From an uncultured Actinomycetes bacterium (lineage in GTDB: Bacteria > Actinomycetota > Rubrobacteria > Rubrobacterales > Rubrobacteraceae): a stretch of 37,356 nucleotides of DNA. The notes under the pieces are model-generated. The model worked only from the letters and a program-made list of their open reading frames with translations. It had not been told where the DNA came from and made no database searches. The position numbers and the translations under genes were made by a program. Each line of letters starts with the position of its first letter. The first letter of the stretch is position 1. The stretch spans positions 1-37,356 of the forward strand of contig CALMWA010000341.1 of assembly GCA_937873125.1 (NCBI GenBank), in the 5' to 3' direction. Shown here piece by piece: positions 19,284 through 29,140 of the stretch.

Positions 19284-21577
19284 CTACCGTTCCCGCCGGC
19301 CGGTCGTCTCCGCCGGCTCGGTGATCTCGGTGAACAGGATGTCTTCCGGCTCTTCGAGCGTTACCCTCGGGACGGTGTAGCGCACGCCGAGGTAGCAGAG
19401 GTACAGGAGCGGCAGCACGCCCCCCACGATAAACAGCACGTCGCCCGGCAGACGCAGCCACTCCAGCAGAGCCACCGTATCCCCCGTCAGGAACTGGAGT
19501 GAGCGGGCCTCGAAGTAGCCCGTGTTGACGGACTCGTAGAGCTGCAAGAGCCCCAGCGGGAAGAGCGTGGCGAAGACCATCCACGCCAGCCCGATGTTTA
19601 GCGACCAGAAGCTCACCTTCGCCGCCCGCTCCGACCACCGCTCCTCGGGGATGAGGTAGCGCAGGCAGAACAGGGCGAAGCCGGCGGCGAGCATCCCGTA
19701 GACGCCCATCATCGCGCCGTGGGCGTACGCCGTGGTGAGGGTGGTCCCGATCTCGTAGTAGGACACTATCGGCAAATTGATGAGGAACCCGAGGATGCCG
19801 GCCCCCAGGAAGTTCCAGAAGCCGACCGCCACCAGGAACATCACCGCCCAGCGGTGCGGGAACGGCGTGCGCGAGCCGGACTCCTGGTGCGCCCCGAGCT
19901 GCAGGAAGCTCCACGCCTCGAACGTGAGGAAGGTGAGCGGGATGACCTCCGCGGCGGAGAAGAAGGAGCCAAGCGCCATCGCCGAAGCCGGCGTCCCGGA
20001 GAAGTAGAGGTGGTGCAGCGTGCCGACCACGCCGCCGACCGAGTAGAGCACGATATCCAGGAAGATCACCGTGAGCGCTATCCTCTCGGAGACGACGCCG
20101 AGCAGCACGAAGATGTAGGCGACCATGACGGTCGTGAACAACTCCAGGAAGTCCTCGACCCACAGGTGGACGACCATGAAGCGCCAGTAGTCGGCGACGG
20201 GAAAGGAGGAGTCGGGCCGGGCGAGCAGGCCGACGGCGTAGAACGCCGGTATCGCGAGCGCCGCCAGGAAGAACATCCAGGGCATGTTGCCGACGGACTC
20301 CCTCCTGAGCCGCACCCGCATCACCCGGAAGAGCATGGCGACCCAGATAAAGAGACCGGCGGAGAGAAGTATCTGCCAGAAACGTCCGAGGTCCAGGTAC
20401 TCGTAGCCCTGGTTACCGAACCAAGCCCACAGGCTGCCCATCCAGCCGTGGATGCCGGCGAACTCTCCGGCCATGCTACCGAAAACGACGAGGGCGAGCG
20501 CGCCGAGCAGACCGTAGGCGAGCCAGTGCTGGTTGCGGGGCTCGCGGCCGGCGATCATGGAGGCCAGGAAGATCCCCGCCGCCAGAAACGACGTGGAGAC
20601 CCACAGGATGGAGAGCTGAACGTGCCACGTCCGCACGATGTTGAACGGCAAGAACTGCGCCAGGTCGAAGCCGAAGAAGCTGGCTATCTCCGCCCGGTAG
20701 TGCTGCGAGGCGGCTCCCACCAGCGTCTGGATCAGGAACAAAGCCGCCATCACCAGGAAGAACCACGCGCACGTCCGCTGGGCCGGCGTGAGCGCCACGT
20801 CGCCGGGGGTGCGAAACGTAAGACGCCGCTGATCCCGCCCCTGCCAGCCTAGGAAGCTCCACCGTCCCACCGCCCCGAAGAGTAACCCCAGTCCACCGAG
20901 CAAAGCGATCAGGGAGACGACGCTCCACACTACCGTGTTGGCCGACGGCGCGTTCCCGACGAGCGGCTCGGAGGGCCAGTCGTTGGTGTAGGAGTAGTTC
21001 AATCCCGGCCGTTCGGCCGCCGCCGCCCACGCTGACCAGCTAAAGAAAGCGGTGAGTTGCTTGATCTCCCGCGGGTCCGTGATCGCCTCCGGCCGCAACC
21101 CGTACTTCGTGGTGGGCTCGGAGAAGAACTTCCCGTAGTATCCGCGCACGTCCTCGAAGGCAGCCGCCTGAGCCCCGGTGAACGTCAAGTCCCCACTCTC
21201 CAAGTCCGACTCGGTGCGCCCGCGAGCCCGGTCGGACTTCCCTCCCCCATAGCTCTTCTCTTCAGGACGGAGGTGGCGGAGCGCCGCAGGTAATCCGCAG
21301 TATAGTCCGGCCCCAGGTAGCCGCCGTGCCCGAAGACGGAACCGTATTGCATGAGCCCGTTCTTCAGGAATACTTTCTGACCCGCCCGAACGTCCTCGCC
21401 GGCGTAGACGACCTTCCCATCCGTCCCGCCGACGCGATCCGGGATGGGAGGCTGCCCGGTGTAGGTCTTGTAACCCATCAACCCGAGAATAAAGAACCCG
21501 AAGATGAAGGTCAGCACGACGGCCTGCAACCAACCTCTGGAGATAAGCAACCCTCGCCGACCCGTTCCTACCGCCAT
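19284..21577 (-). pseudogene. norB: Quinol-dependent nitric oxide reductase (qNor), split by an apparent frameshift near 21260
   Basis: N-terminal part in ORF 21185-21577 (GTGRRGLLISRGWLQAVVLTFIFGFFILGLMGYKTYTGQPPIPDRV...GKVVYAGEDVRAGQKVFLKNGLMQYGSVFGHGGYLGPDYTADYLRRS); remainder in another frame to 19284 (ESGDLTFTGAQAAAFEDVRGYYGKFF...YLDLGRFWQILLSAGLFIWV...VVHLWVEDFLELFTTVMVAYIF). Confidence 0.88.
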
Positions 21578-21625
21578 CTTTTACCTCCTGACGATTCCGG
21601 CGAGGCAACAAGCCTCCACTCAACG

Positions 21626-21642
21626 ATTACTATTTCAGTAAT
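21626..21642. promoter_or_regulatory. Palindrome ATTACT-ATTTC-AGTAAT upstream of norB, candidate Rrf2/NsrR-like operator
   Basis: Perfect 6+5+6 inverted repeat 49 bp upstream of the norB start; near-copy at 22245-22261. Confidence 0.65.
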
Positions 21643-21700
21643 ATAACTTTAGGCACCAGTATCGCGCAAGGTCTCGGGGCTATGAGATGATGATGGAGTG

Positions 21701-22165
21701 TTAGGTTCCGGGGAAAGTCTCGCCGGAGGGATTCTGGATAAGAAACTCTTGGAGGGTCTGGGCGCCGAGGTATTCGAGGATGGCGCTCTGGCCCTCTTCC
21801 CAGGCCTCGTGCAGGGCGCAGGGCGCTCCTTCGCCGCAGGCGCGGTTCTGCATGATGCAGCGCGTGACGCCGAACGGTCCCTCGGCCGCCTCCACGGCGT
21901 CGCGGAGGGTTATCTCGTTGGCGGGGCGAGCCAACCGGGAGCCTCCCGCGCGGCCTTGCTCGCTCTCCACGAGACCGGCGTGAGTGAGACGGGCGAGGAT
22001 GCGGGCGAGCAGACGCCGCGGTATGTGAGCCTCGGCCGAGATCATACCTGCCGTAACCCGCTCCTCCGCCCAGGCAAGATAGAGCAAAGCCCTCAAGGCA
22101 TACCGCCCCTCGCTGCTCAACTCCAACCGCAAACCGCCCGCCTCTCCACGGAAACGCTCAACCAC
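21701..22165 (-). CDS. Rrf2-family transcriptional regulator (NsrR/IscR-like, putative Fe-S)
   Basis: LELSSEGRYALRALLYLAWAEERVTAGMISAEAHIPRRLLARILARLTHAGLVESEQGRAGGSRLARPANEITLRDAVEAAEGP plus CIMQNRACGEGAPC, the three-Cys cluster of Fe-S Rrf2 proteins. Confidence 0.93.
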   Translation of the reverse strand: MVERFRGEAGGLRLELSSEGRYALRALLYLAWAEERVTAGMISAEAHIPRRLLARILARLTHAGLVESEQGRAGGSRLARPANEITLRDAVEAAEGPFGVTRCIMQNRACGEGAPCALHEAWEEGQSAILEYLGAQTLQEFLIQNPSGETFPGT

Positions 22166-22244
22166 CCCATAGACCCGCCAAAGCCCCCATAAGATACACG
22201 CTAACCCGAAACGCCGTGCCCGGACCTTCCCCGCAAGACATTTG

Positions 22245-22261
22245 ATTACTATATTTGTAAT
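22245..22261. promoter_or_regulatory. Palindrome ATTAC-TATATTT-GTAAT between rrf2 and the divergent cupin, second candidate operator
   Basis: 17 bp, same length and ends as 21626-21642 (ATTACTATTTCAGTAAT vs ATTACTATATTTGTAAT); lies in the only A/T-rich island of the divergent intergenic region. Confidence 0.65.
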
Positions 22262-22304
22262 ATTATATCGGTAGTCGCCATGTAAATCGGAGAAGGAGGC
22301 GGAA

Positions 22305-22700
22305 GTGAGTATGCGACCTCATCCCGGGACCGAGCGCGAGATGCGGGGACCGTTGCAGAGCTTTGATCTGGGCGCGGAGGTCTCGCGGCTGCGCGGCGAG
22401 AAGGAATGGCGGCTGGGTGGCCGTAACGCCATCACGCTGCGCAAGGGGAGCGGTTTGAGCGTGGTGTTGCTGGTGATGAAGGCCGGGGACCGGCTTGAAG
22501 AGCATGCCGCGCCCGGTCCGATCTCGCTCAGCGTCCACGAGGGCCGCATCAGGTTCTCGGCAGCCGGGGAGACCGTCGAAGCCGGAACCGGCACGGTGCT
22601 GACGTGCGACGCCGGGGTTCGTCACTCTGTGGAGGCCCTCGGTGACACGGTTTGTCTCCTGAACGTGGCAGCGGGGAATGTAGCGCGGGATCCCGGCTGA
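22305..22700 (+). CDS. Cupin-domain protein
   Basis: Preceded by AAGGAGG; SGLSVVLLVMKAGDRLEEHAAPGPISLSVHEGRIRFSAAGETVEAGTGTVLTCDAGVRHSVEAL: cupin motifs. GTG 22305 or ATG 22311 start. Confidence 0.82.
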   Translation: MSMRPHPGTEREMRGPLQSFDLGAEVSRLRGEKEWRLGGRNAITLRKGSGLSVVLLVMKAGDRLEEHAAPGPISLSVHEGRIRFSAAGETVEAGTGTVLTCDAGVRHSVEALGDTVCLLNVAAGNVARDPG

Positions 22701-22713
22701 GCCGGAAAAACTC

Positions 22714-23046
22714 GTGGACCTCGTCGAGAAGGCGACACGCGCCGGTGGCCGGCACGGCGTCGTCTGGACACTGGAGGGGAGCGGCGACCTGAACGCGAAC
22801 CTGGTGCGATTCGGCTCCGGACGAGGCGTCGGGGAACACATGAACGACGAAGTCGAAGTCGTCTTCGTTGGGGTATCGGGGTCGGGGATCGTAATGGTGG
22901 ATGGCGAGGAGCACGCTCTCTCGGCGGGGAAGCTCGTGTTCGCACCTCGGGGCGTCCGGCGCTCGACCCTCGGCGTCTCAGAGGACTTCTCCTACCTAAC
23001 CGTTCACCGCCGGCGGGGACCGCTAGGCATCAGCCCGAGTCCGTGA
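22714..23046 (+). CDS. Cupin-domain protein, second of tandem pair
   Basis: GVVWTLEGSGDLNANLVRFGSGRGVGEHMNDEVEVVFVGVSGSGIVMVDGEEHALSAGKLVFAPRGVRRS. Confidence 0.78.
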   Translation: MDLVEKATRAGGRHGVVWTLEGSGDLNANLVRFGSGRGVGEHMNDEVEVVFVGVSGSGIVMVDGEEHALSAGKLVFAPRGVRRSTLGVSEDFSYLTVHRRRGPLGISPSP

Positions 23047-23061
23047 TGTCACGCGCCTGAT

Positions 23062-23371
23062 TCAGATCACTCCTGGCAGATGATGGGTCGCGATGTCTCC
23101 CTCGAAGATCGGGTTGGGGAGACGGATCTCGTCCCACACGAGATTGGCGAACACATTCTGGGAGATATCGGTTACGCTCTGCCCGGTCACCAGGGCGAGC
23201 GTGAACGTCGAGTCCACCAGGGACTTTCCGAACTCCGTCTTCGAAACGTAGTGATGGTCGAAGTGGATCGGGACCGTGTTCTAGTACAGTTCTTCCCAGA
23301 GGATGTTCGTAGACATCCCCCACCTCGAGGTCCTCGAAGACGCGCCCTCACCAGCCTCTTTTCGCCGCCAT
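23062..23371 (-). pseudogene. MaoC-like dehydratase pseudogene (nonsense codon, internal deletion, C-terminal truncation)
   Basis: My minus-strand translation: MAAKRGW*GRVFEDLEVGDVYEHPLGRTVLEHGPDP (frame 1) then HFDHHYVSKTEFGKSLVDSTFTLALVTGQSVTDISQNVFANLVWDEIRLPNPIFEGDIATHHLPGVI* (shifted frame). Good SD (GGAGG) before the ATG. Confidence 0.85.
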
Positions 23372-23537
23372 TCTACGCCTCCTCCGCTTCCGCTCGTTGC
23401 TTGGATCTACTCGCGTCCATCGTGGACCAAGCGCGCCGGAATGCTAACTCTCCCGGAAGATACTTGCCGCTGGCCCGGTATGTGGGTAGATTTCCGATAC
23501 GGGCGAATCGGTCGTCCAAACTCTGGAGGTATGTATC

Positions 23538-24302
23538 TTGACGGGTGGCAGGCTCGAAGGGAAGGTAGCGATAGTGACCGGCGCGGCGTCCGGTATCGGC
23601 CGCGCCTCGGCCGAGAGATTCGCCGCCGAAGGCGCCCGAGTCGTGATCGCGGACCTGGATGAATCCGGCGCGCGGGAAGCCGCGGAAGCCATCGCCGGGG
23701 ACGGAGGCGATGCAACCCACGTCCGGGCGGACGTAACGCGGGCGGACGATACTTATGCGATGGTGTCAGCGGCGGTCGAGCGGTACGGCGGCCTGGACGT
23801 TCTCTTCAACAACGCCGGGCTAGCCACGGCGTCGGTGCCCATCGAGGAGACGACGGAGAGCGTGTGGGACGCGGCGATGGCGGTCAACGTCAAGGGCGTG
23901 TTCCTCTGCTCGCGGGCCGCGGCGCCGGCGCTCAGGCGTGGCGGTGGGTCCATCATCGTTACCTCCTCGATAATGGGTATCCGGGCGCGGCCCGGCTACT
24001 CGGCTTATGCGGCGGCCAAGGCGGCGGTCATCCAGCTCGCGCGCACGCTCGCGCTGGAGATGGCTTCCGACGGCGTGCGGGTGAACTGTCTGGCCCCGGT
24101 AGCCACCGACACCCCGATGCTCGGCACGTTCATCGGGGACCGGGAAGTGGACGAGGGACGCGCGGCATTCGTCTCGTCCATACCGCTGGGACGGCTGGCA
24201 CTGCCGGCGGATGTAGCGGAGGCGGCGCTCTTTCTGGCGTCCGACGAGTCGGCGTTCATCACGGGTACGGTACTTCCGGTGGATGGTGGACGTGGGATCT
24301 AG
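23538..24302 (+). CDS. SDR-family oxidoreductase
   Basis: [39 protein letters not shown]...NNAGLA...[21 protein letters not shown]...; TTG start. Confidence 0.93.
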   Translation: MTGGRLEGKVAIVTGAASGIGRASAERFAAEGARVVIADLDESGAREAAEAIAGDGGDATHVRADVTRADDTYAMVSAAVERYGGLDVLFNNAGLATASVPIEETTESVWDAAMAVNVKGVFLCSRAAAPALRRGGGSIIVTSSIMGIRARPGYSAYAAAKAAVIQLARTLALEMASDGVRVNCLAPVATDTPMLGTFIGDREVDEGRAAFVSSIPLGRLALPADVAEAALFLASDESAFITGTVLPVDGGRGI

Positions 24303-24310
24303 AGGATGAC

Positions 24311-25165
24311 TTGAAACGCGATTCGAGAGAGATCCCGGCCGAGAACGTAACCCGGACGGTGCGCGACCTGTGCATCGAGGCGAACACTCGCCTGCCGGAG
24401 AGCCATCTCGGAGCGCTGCGGCGGGCGCGGGATGACGAGCAATCTCCACTCGGCCGCGAGGTGATAGAGCGCCTGCTGGAGAACGCCGAGGTCGCCCGCG
24501 AGCGATGCATCGCCTTCTGCCAGGACACGGGCTACGCGGTCTTTTTCGTGGAGATGGGGAGTGAAGTCCGCATAATCGGCGGGGAGATCGGGGCGGCGAT
24601 AGACGAGGGCGTCCGCCGGGGCTACGAGGAGGGCTACCTGCGGAAGTCCATCGTGAAGAGCCCCATCGACAGAACCAACACCGGCGACAACACCCCGGCC
24701 ATCGTCTACTACGATCTCGTCCCCGGCTCCCGTATGAAGCTGACGATGCTCGTGAAGGGCGCCGGTTGCGACAACATGAGCGCCCTGAAGATGCTCACCC
24801 CCGCCGAGGGCGTCTCCGCTATGAAGGAGTTCGTCATCGAGACCATCGAGAAGGCCGGCCCGAACGCCAGCCCGCCCCTGACCGTAGGCATCGGCATCGG
24901 CGGCCCGTTCGAGAAGGCGGCGCAACTGGCGAAAAAAGCTCTCACTCGTCCATCCGGCGAGCCGAACCCGGACCCCGATCTTGCGGCGCTGGAGCGCGAC
25001 CTGCTCGACGCCATCAACGCCACCGGCATCGGGCCGGCGGGCTACGGCGGCACGCAGACGGCGCTGGCGGTCCACGTCGAGAGCTTCCCGACACATATCG
25101 CCGCCTTCCCCGTCGCCGTCAACCTCGACTGCCACTCTCACCGCACCGCCGCCGCCGAACTATGA
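24311..25165 (+). CDS. Fe-S fumarate hydratase / L-tartrate dehydratase family, alpha subunit
   Basis: CQDTGYAVFFVEMG...YLRKSIVKSPIDRTNTGDNTPAIVYYDLVPGSRMKLTMLVKGAGCDNMSALKMLTPAEG...; TTG start. Confidence 0.92.
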   Translation: MKRDSREIPAENVTRTVRDLCIEANTRLPESHLGALRRARDDEQSPLGREVIERLLENAEVARERCIAFCQDTGYAVFFVEMGSEVRIIGGEIGAAIDEGVRRGYEEGYLRKSIVKSPIDRTNTGDNTPAIVYYDLVPGSRMKLTMLVKGAGCDNMSALKMLTPAEGVSAMKEFVIETIEKAGPNASPPLTVGIGIGGPFEKAAQLAKKALTRPSGEPNPDPDLAALERDLLDAINATGIGPAGYGGTQTALAVHVESFPTHIAAFPVAVNLDCHSHRTAAAEL

Positions 25166-25740
25166 GCGTGGGGAACCCCGAGCCCGTCTACCTCGAAGCG
25201 CCACTCTCGATGGAAGACATCAAGCCCCTGAAGACCGGCGACGTCGTCCGTCTGAGCGGAATCCTCTACACCGCTCGCGACGCGGCGCACGCCCGGATAA
25301 AGGAGGCAATCGAGAAGGACGCCCCGCTGCCGTTCGACCCGGAGGGGCAGGTCGTGTACTTCACCGGCCCGGCTCCGGCCCGGCCCGGCCACGCTCTCGG
25401 GCCGGCGGGACCGACTACGGCTTCAAGGATGGACCCGTACTCGCCGCTTTTGATTGAACGCGGCCTCAGGGGCATGGTCGGCAAGGGGCTACGCTCCGAT
25501 ACGGTACAGAGGTCCATGCGCGAGCATGGCTGCGTGTACTTCGGGGCTGTCGAAGGGACGGCGGCGCTGTTGGCCGATTGCGTGAAAGAAGCCGAGGTCG
25601 TGGCGTATGAGGATCTCGGCTCGGAGGCGATCCGGCGGCTCGTCGTGCAAGACTTCCCGGTGGTGATCGTCAACGACCTGTACGGCGGCGACCTGTACCG
25701 GGAGGGCCGGGAGCGGTGGCGGCGAGCCGGTAGCGTGTAG
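25162..25740 (+). CDS. Fe-S fumarate hydratase / L-tartrate dehydratase family, beta subunit
   Basis: ATGA overlap with alpha; LEAPLSMEDIKPLKTGDVVRLSGILYTARDAAHARI...GPTTASRMDPYSPLLIERGLRGMVGKG. Confidence 0.92.
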   Translation: MSVGNPEPVYLEAPLSMEDIKPLKTGDVVRLSGILYTARDAAHARIKEAIEKDAPLPFDPEGQVVYFTGPAPARPGHALGPAGPTTASRMDPYSPLLIERGLRGMVGKGLRSDTVQRSMREHGCVYFGAVEGTAALLADCVKEAEVVAYEDLGSEAIRRLVVQDFPVVIVNDLYGGDLYREGRERWRRAGSV

Positions 25741-25746
25741 AGTGCG

Positions 25747-27129
25747 CTACCCCGACTCCTCGATCCTCTTCTCTACCTTCTCGACGTACTGGTCCGGCTT
25801 GGACTTGCGGCGCAGGCCACCCTCGGACATGTAGCGGACTTTGCCGTAGACGGCGCGCTCGGTCCAGCCCCGGTCATGCTGGCCAAAGACCCAGGCTACG
25901 TTAGCGTAGGAGTTTGGGTCGCGGCCGTCGAGGAAGTACTTGTTGTTGAGGTAGAGCGTGGTCTTGTAGGCGTGCTCGGGCGTATTTGACCACTCCAGAA
26001 TCTTCTTCCCCCAGTACATCCGCATGTAGTTGTGCATGTACCCAGTGTGGACCATCTCTTTCATCGCGGCGTTCCAGTACTCGTCGTGGGTCTCGGCGTT
26101 CTCTAACTGCTTTGCCGTGTATGTGTGCTCGCGTTCGTCGTCCTTGTGCTCCTTCAGGGTCTTCTTCGCCCAGTCGGGGAGGCAAGAGTAGGAGTCGTAG
26201 TCGCTCGTGTAGTAGACGAAATTTATCGTGAGCTCGCGGCGTACGATCAACTCCTCGGTGAAGGAGTCTATGTTCTTCTTGCCCGCGCGAGACTCTTTGG
26301 CTTCGAGGGCGAGCCAGATCGAGCTTATGTGTCCGAAGTGGAGGTATTTGCTCATGTGCGAGACGAAGTCCGTCTGCGGCTGGTTGCGGTTGGCGTCGTA
26401 GTCCTTGAGGCTCTTTTCGAGGAACCGGCGGAAAATCTTCTTCGCCTCAGAGTTCCCGCCTTTGTACAGATGGCTCAGACGGGTTACGCTCGTATCCAAG
26501 TCCATCCCGGCAAGTATTTTTCCGATGTCGGAGAGGTCGAGGCCATCCGCGTTCATGTCGAGGGACTGTTTCTCCAGCTTCGTCGGCTTTAGCTCGACCA
26601 GGAAGTCGTCGAGGTACTCGTGGATCTTGGGCCGCAAGGTTCGAGCGGCGTGCTCCTGCTTCCCCGACGCAAGCTCGACAGGCACGACCACGTCACTCTC
26701 CACCTGTATGACAAGGCAACCGGCCTCCTTCGCCACCTTCTCCCGCCAGCGGAGCTGCGGGCGCAAGTAGCCGCGGTCGGTGACGATGAGCGAGGCTCTC
26801 TTGCCGGCTTCCAGCGCCACCTCGTCGGGCGCCCCCTTGCGGACGACGAGCTTTATGCCGCGTTTGCCGAGCGCCTTCTTCACGTCTTGCAATCCCTCCA
26901 GCATGAAGGCGTAGTGGCGGAGGTTCGCCTCGGGGTAGTCGTCGGTGAGTCCGAAGACGACGAGCAGGCGCTGGCCGAGGTCGTTGGCCTGTTGGACGGC
27001 GTATTCGAGCGCGTGGTTGTACTCGGCGCGCTGGGAGGACTGCATCCAGTACAGGACGTACTCGCCGTCCCGGACATCCTCGTCGTTTAGCGGCTGTACA
27101 CGCTCGTCTTGGACCTGCGTCGTTGCCAT
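25747..27129 (-). CDS. Class II deoxyribodipyrimidine photolyase
   Basis: DGEYVLYWMQSSQRAEYNHALEYAVQQANDLGQRLLVVFGLTDDYPEANLRHYAFMLEGL...MRMYWGKKILEWSNTPEHAYKTTLYLNNKYFLDGRDPNSYANVAWVFGQHDRGW. Confidence 0.95.
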   Translation of the reverse strand: MATTQVQDERVQPLNDEDVRDGEYVLYWMQSSQRAEYNHALEYAVQQANDLGQRLLVVFGLTDDYPEANLRHYAFMLEGLQDVKKALGKRGIKLVVRKGAPDEVALEAGKRASLIVTDRGYLRPQLRWREKVAKEAGCLVIQVESDVVVPVELASGKQEHAARTLRPKIHEYLDDFLVELKPTKLEKQSLDMNADGLDLSDIGKILAGMDLDTSVTRLSHLYKGGNSEAKKIFRRFLEKSLKDYDANRNQPQTDFVSHMSKYLHFGHISSIWLALEAKESRAGKKNIDSFTEELIVRRELTINFVYYTSDYDSYSCLPDWAKKTLKEHKDDEREHTYTAKQLENAETHDEYWNAAMKEMVHTGYMHNYMRMYWGKKILEWSNTPEHAYKTTLYLNNKYFLDGRDPNSYANVAWVFGQHDRGWTERAVYGKVRYMSEGGLRRKSKPDQYVEKVEKRIEESG

Positions 27130-27226
27130 GTCCGTGGTCCTCCGAAGTCCTGGTTTACACGAGAAGCATAGGAGGACTGTTCTGTCCTGTATGGGTTAGG
27201 AAACACAGTTAGCCCGCCGGGGCAGG

Positions 27227-29140
27227 TTACTCGGACTCCGGCGGGGCTTTCTCGAAGGTCGCGGCGGACCGGGAGCGCCATTCAAGGAGGTCGTTGCGGC
27301 GCTGTTCTATCTCCGACGGCGGTATCTTCGCGGCGATGTCGTTCTTCTCCAGCGGATCGTTTTCGAGGTCGTAAAATTCCTCGGGCTGCTTGCCGTAGTA
27401 GTAGATGTACTTCCTGTACCCCCGGATGCTCGCCATGCACTGCAGGTCCGGGCGGCAGTTGAAGTACAGTGTGCGGTCTTCGGGGGATTTCAGCGCGGAG
27501 ACGCCAGGATACTCGCCGTTCGTGACTTCGTCATCTAGCAAGTCGAGGATGGTCGGCGGGATGTCCGTGTGGTTCACCGGGGCGTCGGCACCGATACGCT
27601 CGCCGCCCTGCCAGCGCTGCGGGTCGTGGATTATGAGCGGGACCTTCAGCCCTTCCTCGTAGACGACGCCGTCGTGACCCTTTACGCCGTGCTCGCCGAA
27701 AGCCTCGCCGTGATCGCCATAGATCACGAAGATGGTGTTTTCGTACAGGCCGAGCTTCTTGTACTGATCTATGATGTTCCTCACTCAGAAGTCGTCGTAG
27801 CGGACGGCGTTCAGGTAGCGGTTCATCACGTCGTCCTCGTCGAGGTTCTTGCGGCCGTAGCGGGTGGGCGCGAGGTACTCATGGTGCGGTGTGATCCCTA
27901 TATAACTCGCCATAAAGGGCCTATCGCCGTGACTACTCAGCCAGTCGCGGCTCGGTTCGAGCAGGATGTCGTCCTCGTAACCCAGGTATCCGGCGCGTTC
28001 GAACCCTTTCTTGCTCATCTCCTTCAGCCCCACGAACTCCTCGTAGCCGAAGTTCTCGGCGAGCTGCGGCCGGTTCTCGAACGTCTCCGTCGCCGACTGG
28101 AACATGACCGTGTCGTACCCCCGCTCCTTCAAAAGCTCCGGCAGGCATTTCACCGGCACGCCGCCCGGCTCGGCCTCGTGGATGTCCGTGGCGGGGTCCG
28201 GGTAGATACCGCAGTTCAGCGAGGTCAGCGCCTTGGAGGTGTGCGGGGTGGTCGTGTAGGCCCGTTCGACGAGGAGGCTCTGCTTACTCAACTCGTCAAG
28301 GAACAGCGTGGTGGCGAGGTCGGGGTTGTAGGGTGTGGTCGAGCGATCGCGCACACTCTCCAGGTGGATCAGGACGACGTTCCGCTTCTCGGTCTGTGGC
28401 GCCGTCTCTAACTTCACGTCCGTGAGCGGGACCGCGGCGTTGCTCGCCTCCTCGACCGTAAGCTCGTCGGCGCTGGGGGCGGAGATACCCGTTACGAGGA
28501 CATTGGTCAGTGGGCTGAGGGAGAAGGCGCGGTTCGAGTCTTCGGCGCCGGGCAGCAGGGAGAGGGACGCGACGCCCACGGCGATCATGCACAGCCCCAC
28601 CGCCCCGAGCCGGGAAGCTCCTGCCATCCGGCCCGACCTCTGGCGCGTGGCGAAGCGGGTGATGGCCCACGGCCCGAGGATCACGTAGATGACGGCCAGG
28701 ATCAGACCGAGCCACACGTACCACGCGGCCTCGCTGGCGATGATGTCTTTCACCTCTCCGAGCGTGCCGAGATAGAAGGCGATGACACTGTAGTCCAGCG
28801 TAGAGCCCGTACCCTCGAAGTACTAATAGGCGACCGTCGTGATGGTGACGACGAGCAGCGAGATCAGGTGAAAGAGCACAACCGCGGCCTTGCGTAGCAT
28901 CCCCCGGCGGGCGACGGCGAAGACCCCGATCCAGAGTATCCCGTAACCCGCGTTGAAGAGGACGTCCGAGCGCATGAGGCCGAGAAACCCCCAGAGCCCC
29001 GTCGCGTCGTCCTTGAGGGCGATGCTCATGGCCTTTAGGGTCAGGTTGTAGACGGCGAGCGGAACGAGGAGGCTGAGGAGGTAGATCCAATCCCTCCGGC
29101 TCAACAATTCAAGGATAGTCTTCTGGAAAGCGCCAAACAT
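27227..29140 (-). pseudogene. Membrane-anchored sulfatase/LTA-synthase-like protein interrupted by two in-frame stops (TAG at 28823-28825, TGA at 27785-27787)
   Basis: ORFs 28823-29164, 27785-28753 and 27227-27784 are all in one frame: ...TITTVAY*YFEGTGSTLDYSVIAFYLGTLGEVKDII...RNVVLIHLESVRDRSTTPYNPDLATTLFLDELSKQSLLVERAYTTTPHTSKALTSLNCG...YLNAVRYDDF*VRNIIDQYKKLGLYENTIFVIYGDHGEAFGEHG. Confidence 0.88.

Noticed and set aside
21185-21577. Programmed ribosomal frameshifting in norB
   Set aside because: No recognisable slippery heptamer near 21255-21270, and the surrounding segment looks shortened, more consistent with an indel.
27785-27787. TGA in the sulfatase as a selenocysteine codon (and TAG 28823-28825 as pyrrolysine)
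   Set aside because: Neither is in an active-site context, no adjacent SECIS-like hairpin was evident, and two different stop types in one gene argue for nonsense mutations or errors.
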